Of a stretch of DNA of 64,000 nt, positions 49,358 to 58,533 are shown piece after piece. Every line of letters begins with the position of its first letter. Positions within the stretch are counted from its first letter, which is position 1. Made by a program: the position numbers and the translations under genes. Under the pieces are notes generated by a model. The model was not told where the DNA came from, did not search any database, and saw nothing but the letters and a program-made list of their open reading frames with translations. This DNA comes from DASWOJ01 sp964250755 (GTDB lineage: Bacteria; Pseudomonadota; Alphaproteobacteria; Acetobacterales; Acetobacteraceae): positions 62,001-126,000 of the forward strand of contig CAXUHB010000008.1 of the NCBI GenBank assembly GCA_964250755.1, written 5' to 3'.

Positions 49358-51688
49358 CTACGCCGCCGTTGCCACCTGGATCGCCGCCCACACCCGCTCC
49401 GGCGTGGCAGGCATGTCCATGTAGTCGACGCCCACCCCGCGCAGCGCATCTTGCACCGCGTTCATCACCGCTGGCAGCGCCCCGGCACATCCGGCCTCGC
49501 CGCAACCTTTGACGCCCAGCGCGTTGGTCCGCGCCGGGACAGGGTGGCTGATGAATCCCAGATCCGGCGCGTCCGCCGCCCGGGGCAGGGCGTAGTCCAT
49601 GAACGATCCCGTCACGAGCTGGCCGTCCTCGTCATAGGCCACCCGCTCCATCAGCGCCTGGCCCAGCCCCTGCACGATGCCGCCGTGGGCCTGGCCCTCC
49701 ACCAGCATGGGGTTCACCAGCACGCCGAAGTCATTGACGGTGGCGTAGCGGACGACCTGGATCACGCCGGTTTCCGGATCCACCTCGACTTCTGCAACGT
49801 GGCAGCCGTTGGGGAAGGCAGAGGGGGCGGAGTCGTGGACGTGCTGCACGTCCAGCGTGCCAAAGCCGGGGTGCAGGCGGCACTGGGCCGCCAGTTCCAT
49901 GATGCCGATGCCGCGGTCGGTGCCGGCGATGGTGAAGCGCCCTTGGCCGAACTCGATGTCGGCCGCCGCAGCCTCCAGCGCCTCCGCAGCCGCATGCCGA
50001 CCCTGCTCGATGCAGATGGCGCTGGCCTCGGCGATGGCTGCGCCGCTGGCCATCATGCTTTTGGACCCGCCGGTGCCGCCGCCGGCGATCAACTGGTCGC
50101 TGTCGCCTTGCAGCAGCCGCACGCGGTCGAAAGGCACGCCCAGCCGGTCGCACAGCACCTGCGCGAAGGGCGAGGCATGGCCCTGGCCGTAGTCCAGCGT
50201 GCCGGTGATGATCGTGACGGTGCCGTCCTCCTCGAACCGGATGCCGCCCATCTCCTGCTGCGGCGGGGCCGTCACCTCCAGGTATTGCCCGATGCCGCGC
50301 CCGCGCAGCTTGCCGGCGCGGCGGCTCTCGGCGCGGCGCGCGGCGAAGCCGTCCCAGTCTGCTGCGGCCAGCGCCCGGTCCAGCACAGCGGGGAAATCGC
50401 CGCTGTCGTAGTGCATCCCGGACGGCGCTTTGTAGGGCATCTGGCCCGGCTGGATGTGGTTGCGGCGGCGGAGGTCGGCGGGATCAATGCCCATCTCGGC
50501 TGCGGCGGCGTCCACCAGGCGTTCCATATACAGATTGCCCTCCGGACGGCCCGCGCCGCGGTATGGGCCGACCGGGGTGGTGTTGGTGAACACGCAGCGC
50601 GCCTGCGCCTCGATCAGCGGGGTGGCATAGACGCCGATCATGTTCTTCATGGTGTTGACGGTCGGCGGGATCACCGTGGCGTTGCTCAGGTGGGCGCCCA
50701 GGTTGCCCAAGCCCGTGACGCGGATGGCCAGGAAGCGGCCGTCGCGGTCCAGCGCCAGTTCGGCGTCCACCTCGTGGTCCCGCCCGTGGCTGTCGGACTG
50801 GAAGCTGCCGCTGCGGTCGTCGGTCCACTTCACGGGCCGGCCCAGCAGGCGGGAGGCAAGCAGGATGCAGGGATACTCGGGGTACACCGACGCCTTCATG
50901 CCGAACGAGCCGCCGACGTTGCCGGTCAGCACGCGCACCTGCTCCGCCGGGACGCCCAGCACGTCCTTGAGCGACGCGCGCATCCCGAACACGCCCTGGC
51001 AACCCAGGCGAAGGGTGTAGCGGCCCGTGACGGCGTCGTGTTCGGCCAGGGCCGACCGCGGCTCCAACGCGCCGACCACGACGCGGCTGTTGCGTATGGA
51101 CAGGCGGGTGACGTGCATCGCCTGTGCAAAGGCGGCGGCGACCGCGGCGGCGTCCCCGTGATGGTAGTCCATGACCAGGTTGCCAGGGGCCTCGTCATGC
51201 ACCAGCGGCGCATCCGGCGCGGCAGCGGCACGGGCGGTGGTGACGGCGGGCAGGGGGTCCACATCGAGGAACACCATTTCCGCGGCGTCCCGCGCCTGCG
51301 ACGCGGTCTCGGCGACCACGACCGCCACGGGGTCGCCGACGTAGCGCACCTTGCCCTCGGCCAGCGCCATCTGCTGCGGGCGCGGCGTGGCGGAGCCATC
51401 GCGGTTCTTGCCCTGGGCGGATTGCATCGGACCAATACCGCCGGCCCGCAAGTCCTCCGCCACCAGCACCGCCAGCACGCCGGGCATCGCCTGCGCCGCT
51501 GCGCGGTCCACGCCCCGCAGAGTGCCGTGAGCGTAGCTGCTGCGGACCACGGCGGCATAGGCCTGGCCCGGCAGGTTCAGGTCGTCGGTGTAGCGGCCTT
51601 CGCCGCGCAGAAGCACCGGATCCTCCTTGCGGTGGACAGGCTGGCCGATTGCGAACTTGGCGTGCGCCGGGTCGAGGTAGGCATTCAT
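49358..51688 (-). CDS. Xanthine dehydrogenase-family molybdopterin-binding subunit
   Basis: This 776-residue large subunit of a molybdenum hydroxylase is related to CoxL/XdhB. Motifs: IGQPVHRKEDPVLLRGEGRYTDD split as GQPVHRKEDP and LLRGEGRYTDDL at the N-terminus, LTGNVGGSFGMK, TNTTPVGPYRGAGRPEG, and near the C-terminus LGVKGCGEAGCAGALP with the active-site Glu (GEAG). The carbon-monoxide-dehydrogenase AYxCSFR signature is not seen, so it is more likely an aldehyde or aromatic/heterocycle hydroxylase. No FAD or [2Fe-2S] subunit gene lies next to it, so its partner subunits must be elsewhere. Confidence 0.9.
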   Translation of the reverse strand: MNAYLDPAHAKFAIGQPVHRKEDPVLLRGEGRYTDDLNLPGQAYAAVVRSSYAHGTLRGVDRAAAQAMPGVLAVLVAEDLRAGGIGPMQSAQGKNRDGSATPRPQQMALAEGKVRYVGDPVAVVVAETASQARDAAEMVFLDVDPLPAVTTARAAAAPDAPLVHDEAPGNLVMDYHHGDAAAVAAAFAQAMHVTRLSIRNSRVVVGALEPRSALAEHDAVTGRYTLRLGCQGVFGMRASLKDVLGVPAEQVRVLTGNVGGSFGMKASVYPEYPCILLASRLLGRPVKWTDDRSGSFQSDSHGRDHEVDAELALDRDGRFLAIRVTGLGNLGAHLSNATVIPPTVNTMKNMIGVYATPLIEAQARCVFTNTTPVGPYRGAGRPEGNLYMERLVDAAAAEMGIDPADLRRRNHIQPGQMPYKAPSGMHYDSGDFPAVLDRALAAADWDGFAARRAESRRAGKLRGRGIGQYLEVTAPPQQEMGGIRFEEDGTVTIITGTLDYGQGHASPFAQVLCDRLGVPFDRVRLLQGDSDQLIAGGGTGGSKSMMASGAAIAEASAICIEQGRHAAAEALEAAAADIEFGQGRFTIAGTDRGIGIMELAAQCRLHPGFGTLDVQHVHDSAPSAFPNGCHVAEVEVDPETGVIQVVRYATVNDFGVLVNPMLVEGQAHGGIVQGLGQALMERVAYDEDGQLVTGSFMDYALPRAADAPDLGFISHPVPARTNALGVKGCGEAGCAGALPAVMNAVQDALRGVGVDYMDMPATPERVWAAIQVATAA

Positions 51689-51902
51689 GCGGAGCCGCTC
51701 CGATGGAGGTCAGACCCTGATCTGGGGTTCATCGCGCCGCTGGCCAGCCATTGATTCAGCCTCGGCGCGACACGCCTGCGCGGCGCGGCGCCGCCGTCCG
51801 AAGCAGCCCGGAGCCTTGCGGTGGGGCCAGCTGTTCTCTAGTGACCCGGACTGCGGCAAGCCCGTCGGGCGCTGCGTTCGCCCAACCTGCAAGGTCCCGC
51901 AG

Positions 51903-52880
51903 ATGACGCCAGCCCTGGACGCAGTTCCGCTCGTAGAGTTCGGCCGCCCCGTGACGATGGCATTCCGCGGCAGAGAGGTGCCGGCCTTGAGCGACCCGGC
52001 GAGCGGCTACGTGTTCTTCGAAGCTCCGCCCCACGACGAGCTCACGGAGTACTATCAAGTCGAGTATCCGCGCAGCCAGACCGGCTATTACACCGTGGAC
52101 ACCGACTATGAACCCGGCAAGAACGGCTACCACGCCGGACGCATCCTGGAGGCGTATCAGGCGTTGGCCGGACGCCAGCCCGCAACGTCGTTCGAGATGG
52201 GCTGCGCCTATGGCGGGCTGGTGGCGGAGATGGCGGCGCGCGGCGTTGACGCCCGAGGATCGGACATCAACGCCGACGCCGTCGCGCAGGGTGGGGCGGC
52301 GAAGGGCAACAGCCGCATCTTCCATGCCAGCAACAGGGACGCGCTGGACCGGGTCGGGGCATCGTTCGACCTGATCTACTCGGTACATACGCTGGAGCAT
52401 GACCCCCGGATGTTCGAGGTGATCCGGGCCTGCAGGGACAGGCTGACCGATGACGGGCTGCTGTTCGTGGCGGTGCCGAACGCGATGTTCGCCAACGCCG
52501 TGCTGAAAGGCTTCCGCGAGAACTGGTGGGCGCACTTCCCGCAGCACCTGCACATGCTGTCGGCGGGCTTCATTCCGGCGCTGTGCCGGGCCACAGGCTT
52601 CGTGCCGGTGTTCTGGGACACCCGGATCGTGTTCGAGGCCCAGCCGGACGTCGTCAACCTGCTCAGCAAGGACGAAATGACCGACGCGCGCCGCGATGTG
52701 TGGCGCCTGCTGCTGTCCCAAGCGGGCCACGGCATGGAGCTGAACTTCGTCCTCGCGCCCGCCGGCGGCGCAATGGCCGGGCGCTTGGGCGGCATTGCCG
52801 GGGCCGTCGCGGGCGCCTTGGAGCATGCGCGCTGCAACGAGGTGCAGTTGCGCCGGCATCTCCGGACGGCAAGCCGGTAG
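51903..52880 (+). CDS. SAM-dependent methyltransferase
   Basis: This 325-residue protein has a class I methyltransferase core: SFEMGCAYGGLVAEMAARGV (motif I at about 98), DARGSDINADAV and a motif III-like FDLIYSVHTLEHDPRMFEV, then a Pro-rich VPNAMFANAV. This resembles C-methyltransferases of sugar or polyketide modification (the Methyltransf_23 type). About 95 N-terminal residues before the core (YYQVEYPRSQTGYYTVDTDY) may be a lid. Its substrate is unknown. Confidence 0.8.
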   Translation: MTPALDAVPLVEFGRPVTMAFRGREVPALSDPASGYVFFEAPPHDELTEYYQVEYPRSQTGYYTVDTDYEPGKNGYHAGRILEAYQALAGRQPATSFEMGCAYGGLVAEMAARGVDARGSDINADAVAQGGAAKGNSRIFHASNRDALDRVGASFDLIYSVHTLEHDPRMFEVIRACRDRLTDDGLLFVAVPNAMFANAVLKGFRENWWAHFPQHLHMLSAGFIPALCRATGFVPVFWDTRIVFEAQPDVVNLLSKDEMTDARRDVWRLLLSQAGHGMELNFVLAPAGGAMAGRLGGIAGAVAGALEHARCNEVQLRRHLRTASR

Positions 52881-52968
52881 GCACGCCCGCTGAAGGAGGC
52901 GTCGGCGCGTCAGCGGGCCACCAAGGGCGCCAACTCGGGAGGTGCCGGTACGGCAACGATGCGGCGGC

Positions 52969-54162
52969 TTACGGCGCGGGCGCCGCGCCAGCCTGCCCCG
53001 GCGTTGGATGGCCTGGCCAGACCCGCTGCGTGACGGCGGCCGCCGCGGCCTGCACAGCCAGGACCAGTCCGACGCAGCCCGGCCAGCCCAGATGCGCCCA
53101 GATGCCTGCGGGCAGGACTCCGCCCAGGCTGCCGCCCACGTAGTAGCAAGTGACGTAAAGCCCCACGGCCGTCGAGCGCGACCCGCGCGCTGCCGCGGCA
53201 ACGTAGCTTAGGGACAGCACCTGCTCCGTGAAGATGCCTGCCGCCGCCAGCGCCATGCCGGCCAGGATGGCGGGAAGGGACGGCAGCAGCGTCAGCAGCA
53301 GCCCGGCCACCGCGACGGCCACGGAAATCAGCACCGTCCGCCGGCGTCCGAACCGGAGCGCCAGGCGGGTCGCCACGGGAGTTGCCGCCATGCCCACCAG
53401 ATACAGCACGAACACCGACCCAAGCTGCGCCGGGCCAAGCCCGTATGGCGCCCCGGCCAGCAGCACACTGGCGTAGGTGAACGTCGCCACCATCGAGAAC
53501 AGGACCGCGAACCCTACTGCGCAGGTTGCCATCACCTGCCGGTTGCGGAGCTGGTCGGCGAACCCGGCCAGCGTCCGGGCCATGCCGCTGACGGGCTGGA
53601 AGCGGACTTCCGGAGGCAGGAGCGCCCGGATCGCGCCGGCGCAGGCCAGGGTCAGCGTCCCCAGCACCAGGAACGACGCGCGCCAGCCGGCATACTGCGT
53701 TACCCAGCCCGCGGTGAAGCGGCCCAGGAAGCCGCCGAAGATCGTGCCCATCGCGTAAGCGCCCGTGACCTGGATGCCCTCGGCCCCGGGACACTCCTCG
53801 GCGATGTAGGCCACCGTCACCGCGAAGATGAAGGGCAGCAGAAGCCCTTGCAGGAAGCGGCAGAGGATCAACGCGTCCAGCCCGGGCGCCGCGGCGGCCA
53901 GCAGGGTGGGGACGACCAGCAGGGCGCTGGCCCCCAGGATCAGCCGCCGCCGCCCGAGCGCGTCGGACAGGCCGCCTACGAACGGAGCCACCAGCGCCAC
54001 AGCCAGCAACGTCGCCGTCAGCGTCAGCCCGGCCCGCGGCAGGCTGGCGCCGAACTCCCCGGCCAGCGTGGGCAGGATGGCTTGGGTGGCATACAGGTTG
54101 ATGAAGGTCGCAAGCCCAGCCGCGGCCACCCCGGCCCGCCGCCGGGTGGCAAGTCCGGTCAC
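52969..54162 (-). CDS. MFS transporter
   Basis: This 397-residue, 12-helix major facilitator of the drug/arabinose-exporter type (YnfM-like) has the cytoplasmic loop GGLSDALGRRRLILGASALL after helix 2 and many Ala/Leu/Val-rich membrane helices. The GTG start at 54162 overlaps the mepA stop by 4 nt (GTGA) and places helix 1 right after a short basic N-terminus; a longer ATG-started version would run 160 nt into mepA. Substrate unknown. It shares a transcript with mepA. Confidence 0.86.
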   Translation of the reverse strand: MTGLATRRRAGVAAAGLATFINLYATQAILPTLAGEFGASLPRAGLTLTATLLAVALVAPFVGGLSDALGRRRLILGASALLVVPTLLAAAAPGLDALILCRFLQGLLLPFIFAVTVAYIAEECPGAEGIQVTGAYAMGTIFGGFLGRFTAGWVTQYAGWRASFLVLGTLTLACAGAIRALLPPEVRFQPVSGMARTLAGFADQLRNRQVMATCAVGFAVLFSMVATFTYASVLLAGAPYGLGPAQLGSVFVLYLVGMAATPVATRLALRFGRRRTVLISVAVAVAGLLLTLLPSLPAILAGMALAAAGIFTEQVLSLSYVAAAARGSRSTAVGLYVTCYYVGGSLGGVLPAGIWAHLGWPGCVGLVLAVQAAAAAVTQRVWPGHPTPGQAGAAPAP

Positions 54163-54998
54163 CCCGGCGGCTGCCCGGCCAGGATGGCGGCGCAGGCGGC
54201 CGGCAGCACTGGCGGGCGTGGCGGCGGCCCAGTTGAACGCGGCGACTGGTCCAACTGCGCGAACCACCAGTCCAGGGAGGCGTCGCAGCCTTCGCCCGGC
54301 GGCGGCGGGGCCTGGTCCCGGCACTCCGGCTGGCCCGGGGGGCAGCGGAAGTGCAGGTGCATGTGGGCAGCGTGCCCGTACCAGGGCCGAACGAGGCGCA
54401 GCCAGGACCGGTCGCCCGTGGCGACGCGGCAGAGCTGCGCCTTGATGGCGGGGTTGACCAGCACGCGGTCAATGCCGGACAGGGTGGTCGCCAGGTGGAT
54501 GAGGGTGCCGTGTTCCGGCAGCCAAACAGCGGGGTCGGCACCGCGTCCGTCCGCGGCAACCAGGCTGCGGACCTCGACGCGGTCCAGCTCCGCAGGCGTC
54601 AGCACCGGTTTCGGCAGCAGATCCAGCCACACGTCGGCGTCCAGCCCCAGCATGTGGCTGGCGTGGATGCCTGCCATCGGTCCGCCGCGGGGGCGGGAGA
54701 TGTCGTTCATGTAAAGCGTCGGAAGACCCGCTGCCGCCGCCTGCGCTGCAAGGGCCTGCAAGGCCGCGATGGTGTCCGGATGCCCCCAGTACCAGCTTCG
54801 GCTGGCACGTATGGTCTGGTACCCCGGCCCGGACGCCGGCAGCTCGACCGCGCCCGCGATGCAGCCGCCGCCGGGGCCGCCGACGATTCGGGGGGCGGTG
54901 CTGGAAACCGGGATGCTGCGTGGGACAGCCTGCTGGGCCGCAACGAGACCTGGGTTCCACAGCAGCACCAAGGCAGTTAGACAGTGGGCGATACGCAT
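54159..54998 (-). CDS. mepA: Penicillin-insensitive murein endopeptidase MepA
   Basis: This 279-residue periplasmic LAS-type metallopeptidase cuts D-Ala-meso-DAP cross-links. It has a signal peptide (about 1-22), the family RGGPMAGIHASHMLGLDADV region with the zinc-binding H-x-x-G-x-D motif at about 110, and the second His pair in YGHAAHMHLHFRCP at about 210. Cysteines flanking the domain are likely oxidised in the periplasm. It is followed by the MFS gene in an overlapping manner. Confidence 0.93.
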   Translation of the reverse strand: MRIAHCLTALVLLWNPGLVAAQQAVPRSIPVSSTAPRIVGGPGGGCIAGAVELPASGPGYQTIRASRSWYWGHPDTIAALQALAAQAAAAGLPTLYMNDISRPRGGPMAGIHASHMLGLDADVWLDLLPKPVLTPAELDRVEVRSLVAADGRGADPAVWLPEHGTLIHLATTLSGIDRVLVNPAIKAQLCRVATGDRSWLRLVRPWYGHAAHMHLHFRCPPGQPECRDQAPPPPGEGCDASLDWWFAQLDQSPRSTGPPPRPPVLPAACAAILAGQPPG

Positions 54999-55087
54999 GG
55001 CCAGCGCTCCGCGTCCGTGGGCCGCGCCACCCTACACAGGCCTGGGCCGCTTGGCAGCCCGGCGCCGTCCAGTCCCATGAGGTCCTG

Positions 55088-56077
55088 ATGGCATCCCGTT
55101 ATCTTGTCACCGGCGGCGCCGGCTACGTCGGTAGCCACCTGGTCGCCCTGCTGGCCGAGCAGGGCGCCGAGGTCGTCGTGCTGGATAGCCTGCGCCAGGG
55201 CCACCGCGCGGCGGTGCCGGACGGCGTGCAGCTGGTGGTCGCCGACCTGGCGGACGCGGCGGCCGTGGAGGAGACACTGGCTGCCGGACCATGGGACGGC
55301 GTGTTCCACTTCGCGGCGCTGTCCCTGGTGGGGGAGAGCATGAGGGAGCCGATGCGCTACCTGCTGGACAACGCCGCGCTGGGCATCCGGCTGGTGGACG
55401 CCTGCATCCGGCACGGGGTGCCACGCTTCGTGCTGTCCAGCACCGCCAACCTGTTCGGCCTGCCCGACAGCGTGCCGATTGCCGAGGATGCGCGCATCGC
55501 CCCGGCATCGCCCTATGGCGAGAGCAAGCTGATGATCGAGCGGGCGCTGTTCTGGGCCGGGGAGCTGCACGGCCTGCGGAGCGCGTGCCTGCGCTACTTC
55601 AACGCCGCCGGAGCCGATCCGCGGGGCCTGTTGGGGGAGGACCATGATCCAGAGACTCACCTGATCCCGCTGGTGATAGATGCGGCCCTGGAGCGGCGTC
55701 CGCCCGTGACGGTGTTCGGCACGGACTACCCTACGCCGGACGGAACCTGCATCCGGGATTACGTCCACGTCACCGACCTGGGTCACGCCCACCTCTGCGC
55801 GTTGCGGCAGTTGGACGGCCGGAGCGTCACCTACAACCTCGGCAACGGCCAGGGCCACTCGGTGCGGGAGGTCATCGCCTCCGTCGAGCGCGTGCTGGGA
55901 CGGCGGGTGCCGGTGGTCCTGGGGGAGCGCCGGGCCGGCGACCCGCCGGTGCTGGTGGCGGCGAGCGGGCGCATCAAGCAGGATGCGGACTGGGCGCCGC
56001 AGTTCGCGGAGCTGGACGCCATCGTGGGCACCGCGGCACGCTGGCGGGTGGCGCATCCCGGCGGATATGGGGAGTAG
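55088..56077 (+). CDS. galE: UDP-glucose 4-epimerase
   Basis: This 329-residue short-chain dehydrogenase-type epimerase has YLVTGGAGYVGSHLV at the N-terminus (NAD), the active-site pair YGESK at about 146 and the distal CLRYFNAAGADP, YVHVTDLGHAH blocks. The serine motif before YxxxK reads LSSTANLFGL, with Leu-Phe replacing the usual Val-Tyr. It supplies UDP-galactose or UDP-GalNAc for surface polysaccharide. It is convergent with the glycosyltransferase gene just downstream. Confidence 0.93.
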   Translation: MASRYLVTGGAGYVGSHLVALLAEQGAEVVVLDSLRQGHRAAVPDGVQLVVADLADAAAVEETLAAGPWDGVFHFAALSLVGESMREPMRYLLDNAALGIRLVDACIRHGVPRFVLSSTANLFGLPDSVPIAEDARIAPASPYGESKLMIERALFWAGELHGLRSACLRYFNAAGADPRGLLGEDHDPETHLIPLVIDAALERRPPVTVFGTDYPTPDGTCIRDYVHVTDLGHAHLCALRQLDGRSVTYNLGNGQGHSVREVIASVERVLGRRVPVVLGERRAGDPPVLVAASGRIKQDADWAPQFAELDAIVGTAARWRVAHPGGYGE

Positions 56078-56083
56078 CGGCGA

Positions 56084-57013
56084 CTAAGCGTCCGGCTGGA
56101 ACACCGGGATGGCCAGGTAGGCCAGCCGTTTCAGCTCCTTCCGCCCACGGGTCACGCTGTCCAGAATCAGGCCGCAGGTCAGGGACAGGGAGGACAGCAG
56201 CACCAGGGCGGTCGCCAGCACCGCCGTCGGCAGGCGCGGCACCAGGCCGGTCCGCAGGAACTCGGCCAGCACCGGCAGGATCAGCACCCCCGCCAGCAGC
56301 AGCAGGGCGGCGGCGATGGCGGCGAAGAACGGCAGAGGACGCTCCTCCTTCACCAGCAACACGATGGTCCGCAGGATGCGGAAGCCGTCGCTGTAGGTGC
56401 GCAGCTTGCTGACCGATCCCGCTGGGCGCTCCTTGTAGGCCGTCGCGGCCTCGCCGATGGGCATCCGCAGCTCCAGGGCGTGGACCGTGAACTCCGTCTC
56501 GGTCTCGAAGCCGCCGGACAGCGCGGGGAACGACTTCACGAAGCGGCGGGAGAACACGCGGTAGCCCGAGAGCATGTCGGTCACGCGGTCCCCGAAGATG
56601 CGCGCAACCAGCCCGGTCAGGACGGCATTGCCAAGGCGGTGGCCGGGGCGGTAGGCGGCCTGCGCGTCCGACACCCGGGCGCCGTTCACCATGTCCAGCC
56701 GGTCACGCAATAGCATCTCCACCATGCCCGGCGCGGCGCCCGCGTCGTAGGTGTTGTCCCCGTCCACCAGCACGTAAGCGTCGGCCTCGATGTCGGCGAA
56801 CATGCGGCGGATGACGTTGCCCTTGCCCTGCAGCCGCTCGGTCCGCACCGTGGCGCCAGCCGCCCGCGCCGCGTCCGCCGTGCCGTCGGTGGAGTTGTTG
56901 TCATAAACATACAGGGCGCCGCTGGGCAGGGCGGCGCGGAAGGCGTGGACGACGGCGGGGATGGCCGCCTTCTCGTTGTAGCAGGGGATCAGCACTGCGA
57001 CGCGCGGCGTCAT
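56084..57013 (-). CDS. Family 2 glycosyltransferase (polyprenyl-phosphate type)
   Basis: This 309-residue inner-membrane glycosyltransferase is like dolichol/undecaprenyl-phosphate sugar transferases: VAVLIPCYNEKAAIP, YVYDNNSTDGTADAARAAGA, VDGDNTYDAG (metal-binding DxD-like) and LSGYRVFSRRFVKSFP. Two C-terminal membrane helices (about 230-290) anchor it. The start ATG at 57013 overlaps the stop of gtrA-like by 4 nt, a typical pairing for flippase-assisted glycosylation of O-antigen, lipid A or teichoic-like polymers. Confidence 0.9.
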   Translation of the reverse strand: MTPRVAVLIPCYNEKAAIPAVVHAFRAALPSGALYVYDNNSTDGTADAARAAGATVRTERLQGKGNVIRRMFADIEADAYVLVDGDNTYDAGAAPGMVEMLLRDRLDMVNGARVSDAQAAYRPGHRLGNAVLTGLVARIFGDRVTDMLSGYRVFSRRFVKSFPALSGGFETETEFTVHALELRMPIGEAATAYKERPAGSVSKLRTYSDGFRILRTIVLLVKEERPLPFFAAIAAALLLLAGVLILPVLAEFLRTGLVPRLPTAVLATALVLLSSLSLTCGLILDSVTRGRKELKRLAYLAIPVFQPDA

Positions 57014-57477
57014 GCCGCCGGTCCGAACACGACTTTGCGGGACAGGTGGAAGTTGGCGCCCATGCCTGCCGCGACACCGGCCAGCACCGCCAGAACTGGA
57101 TGCGCGGCGCACATCGGCACGAGCAGCACCAGCAACGTGAACGTGCCGCGGTTCAGCACGAAACCTACCCCGTTCGCGGCCAAGAACAGCGCCCATTGCC
57201 GGAGGGCGCTGCCCTGCTGTGCCCCAGCGAACGTCCAGGCCCGGTTGCCCGCCCAGGTCGTCGTAGCGGCGGCCAGGTAGGCCAGCAGGCCCGCCGGGAT
57301 CAGCCCCACCAAGTCTTTCAGGCCATAGACCACGCCCGCGTCCACCAGGAACCCGGCGAACCCGACCACGCCGAATCGCAGGAGTTGTCTGGCCAGCACC
57401 AGCCGGGCTGGAGTCATCATGGACGGGAGCAGCGCCTTCATGCGCACCAGGTAGCTGAAACCGGCTGGCCAGGCCAC
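57010..57477 (-). CDS. GtrA-like membrane protein (putative flippase)
   Basis: This 155-residue protein has four membrane helices at about 30-50, 60-78, 92-112 and 118-140 and the GtrA pattern LRFGVVGFAGFLVDAGVVYG and RAWTF. GtrA proteins are thought to flip undecaprenyl-linked sugars made by the partner glycosyltransferase. The GTG start at 57477 is preferred because AGGAGG lies 4-5 nt before it; an ATG at 57441 would drop 12 residues. It is translated together with the glycosyltransferase. Confidence 0.85.
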   Translation of the reverse strand: MAWPAGFSYLVRMKALLPSMMTPARLVLARQLLRFGVVGFAGFLVDAGVVYGLKDLVGLIPAGLLAYLAAATTTWAGNRAWTFAGAQQGSALRQWALFLAANGVGFVLNRGTFTLLVLLVPMCAAHPVLAVLAGVAAGMGANFHLSRKVVFGPAA

Positions 57478-57588
57478 CTCGCCTCCTACAGGCCCCGGCG
57501 TGTGACCCCCGTCACTGTGCGGCGCCTAGCCTGCGTGCATGGTGGGTGGGACGCTTGGATGGGGCGTCGCCGAAGGAGGAGCGCTGTC

Positions 57589-57786
57589 ATGCGGATCAGC
57601 CGTGCCGGTCTCGTCGAACCCGTCCCCTCCTGCATCCCGCCGCGATCCGCCCCGGTTCCGCATGTCGTGCCAGGCGGGCGCGGCACCCTGGCTGCTGTGG
57701 TGCTCATCTACGTCCTGGTGGCGATCCTGAGCGGGGCCGTGATGGCGGCTTACGAGATCGGGACGACCTGGCCGCTGCCTGGCTGA
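57589..57786 (+). CDS. Small membrane protein (65 aa)
   Basis: A strong AAGGAGGAG sits 8 nt before the ATG at 57589. The product has a soluble 30-residue N-terminus and one membrane helix, LAAVVLIYVLVAILSGAVMA, and ends with TTWPLPG. No family recognised. It is divergent from gtrA and precedes another short membrane protein with a similarly good ribosome binding site, so the two probably form a unit. Confidence 0.65.
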   Translation: MRISRAGLVEPVPSCIPPRSAPVPHVVPGGRGTLAAVVLIYVLVAILSGAVMAAYEIGTTWPLPG

Positions 57787-57827
57787 AGCGATGCCTGACG
57801 GGACCGCGGCTGAAGGGGGAAGCCATC

Positions 57828-58010
57828 ATGGACGGACTGCATTGGACGGGGCCGGTTGCCAGCCGCGGCCGGCGGCTGGACCCACGTTACGCCGGGGCAC
57901 GGCGGCTTGCATGCTTCACGGCCGTTGTGGTGGCAACGTTCTGCATCATCATCGCCTTGGACTGGGCAGGACTTCCCCTGCCGGCTGTGGCTGGAGGAGG
58001 CGTTCAGTGA
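57828..58010 (+). CDS. Small membrane protein (60 aa)
   Basis: ATG at 57828, preceded by AAGGGGGAAG. It has a basic N-terminus (RGRRLDPRYAGARRL) and one membrane helix ACFTAVVVATFCIIIALDWA with a short C-terminal tail. It is not similar to the preceding small protein in sequence, only in size and topology. It faces the pair of lipoprotein genes on the other strand. Confidence 0.65.
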   Translation: MDGLHWTGPVASRGRRLDPRYAGARRLACFTAVVVATFCIIIALDWAGLPLPAVAGGGVQ

Positions 58011-58038
58011 CCGGATGTCCCGTGGCGTGCCGGATCGG

Positions 58039-58533
58039 TCATTGAAGCACGCCCCAGCGCGGCACCGCCGGCTCCGCCTGCGCCCAGCGCCAACGGTCCT
58101 CGTTCCGGCACACGGTCGTGGTGAAGGGCACGGCAGCTCCGTCCTCCTCGACGGTGAACAGCACCTCGCGGCATGAGGCGAGGGGCGTGGGGATGTCGCG
58201 GATGGGCGTCAGCGTGCCGTGGGCGTTGCCGACCGGGATGGCATGGCGGATTTGCCAGGGCAGGTGCGCTCCAAGCGGGGCGGTGCCCGCCGCCTCGGCG
58301 ATGGCGTCCTGCTCGGCGCCGTGGCGCCGGCGGGTCAGGTATTTGCCCAGTTCGTCCACCCCGGCACGTACGCTGACGCCGACCACGAAGCCGACGGCCG
58401 GGTTGGCGGTCGCAGCTCCGGCTCCGCCGCCTGCCGCCAGCCCGGCCACGTCCGACACGAAGCTGCATCCTGCCAGCAGCGGCAGGGCCAGCCCGGCCAG
58501 CAACGGCAAGGGCAGAAGGGCAGCCGACCTCAT
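58039..58533 (-). CDS. Lipoprotein, paralogue B of a tandem pair
   Basis: This 164-residue lipoprotein has a signal peptide with PLLAGC lipobox, then a Gly/Ala-rich, possibly membrane-active helix (GGGAGAATANPAVGFVVGVS) and a folded C-terminal domain with REVLFTVEEDG, VCRNEDRWRWAQAEPAV and the terminal RWGVLQ. The C-terminal half is clearly related to the adjacent lipoprotein gene (58530-59033). Its ATG overlaps the upstream stop by 4 nt. Family unknown. Confidence 0.75.
   Translation of the reverse strand: MRSAALLPLPLLAGLALPLLAGCSFVSDVAGLAAGGGAGAATANPAVGFVVGVSVRAGVDELGKYLTRRRHGAEQDAIAEAAGTAPLGAHLPWQIRHAIPVGNAHGTLTPIRDIPTPLASCREVLFTVEEDGAAVPFTTTVCRNEDRWRWAQAEPAVPRWGVLQ

Noticed and set aside
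49451..51754. A 767-codon open frame antisense to the molybdopterin-binding subunit
   Set aside because: No motifs, His/Gln/Arg-rich, fully explained as the reverse of a real gene.
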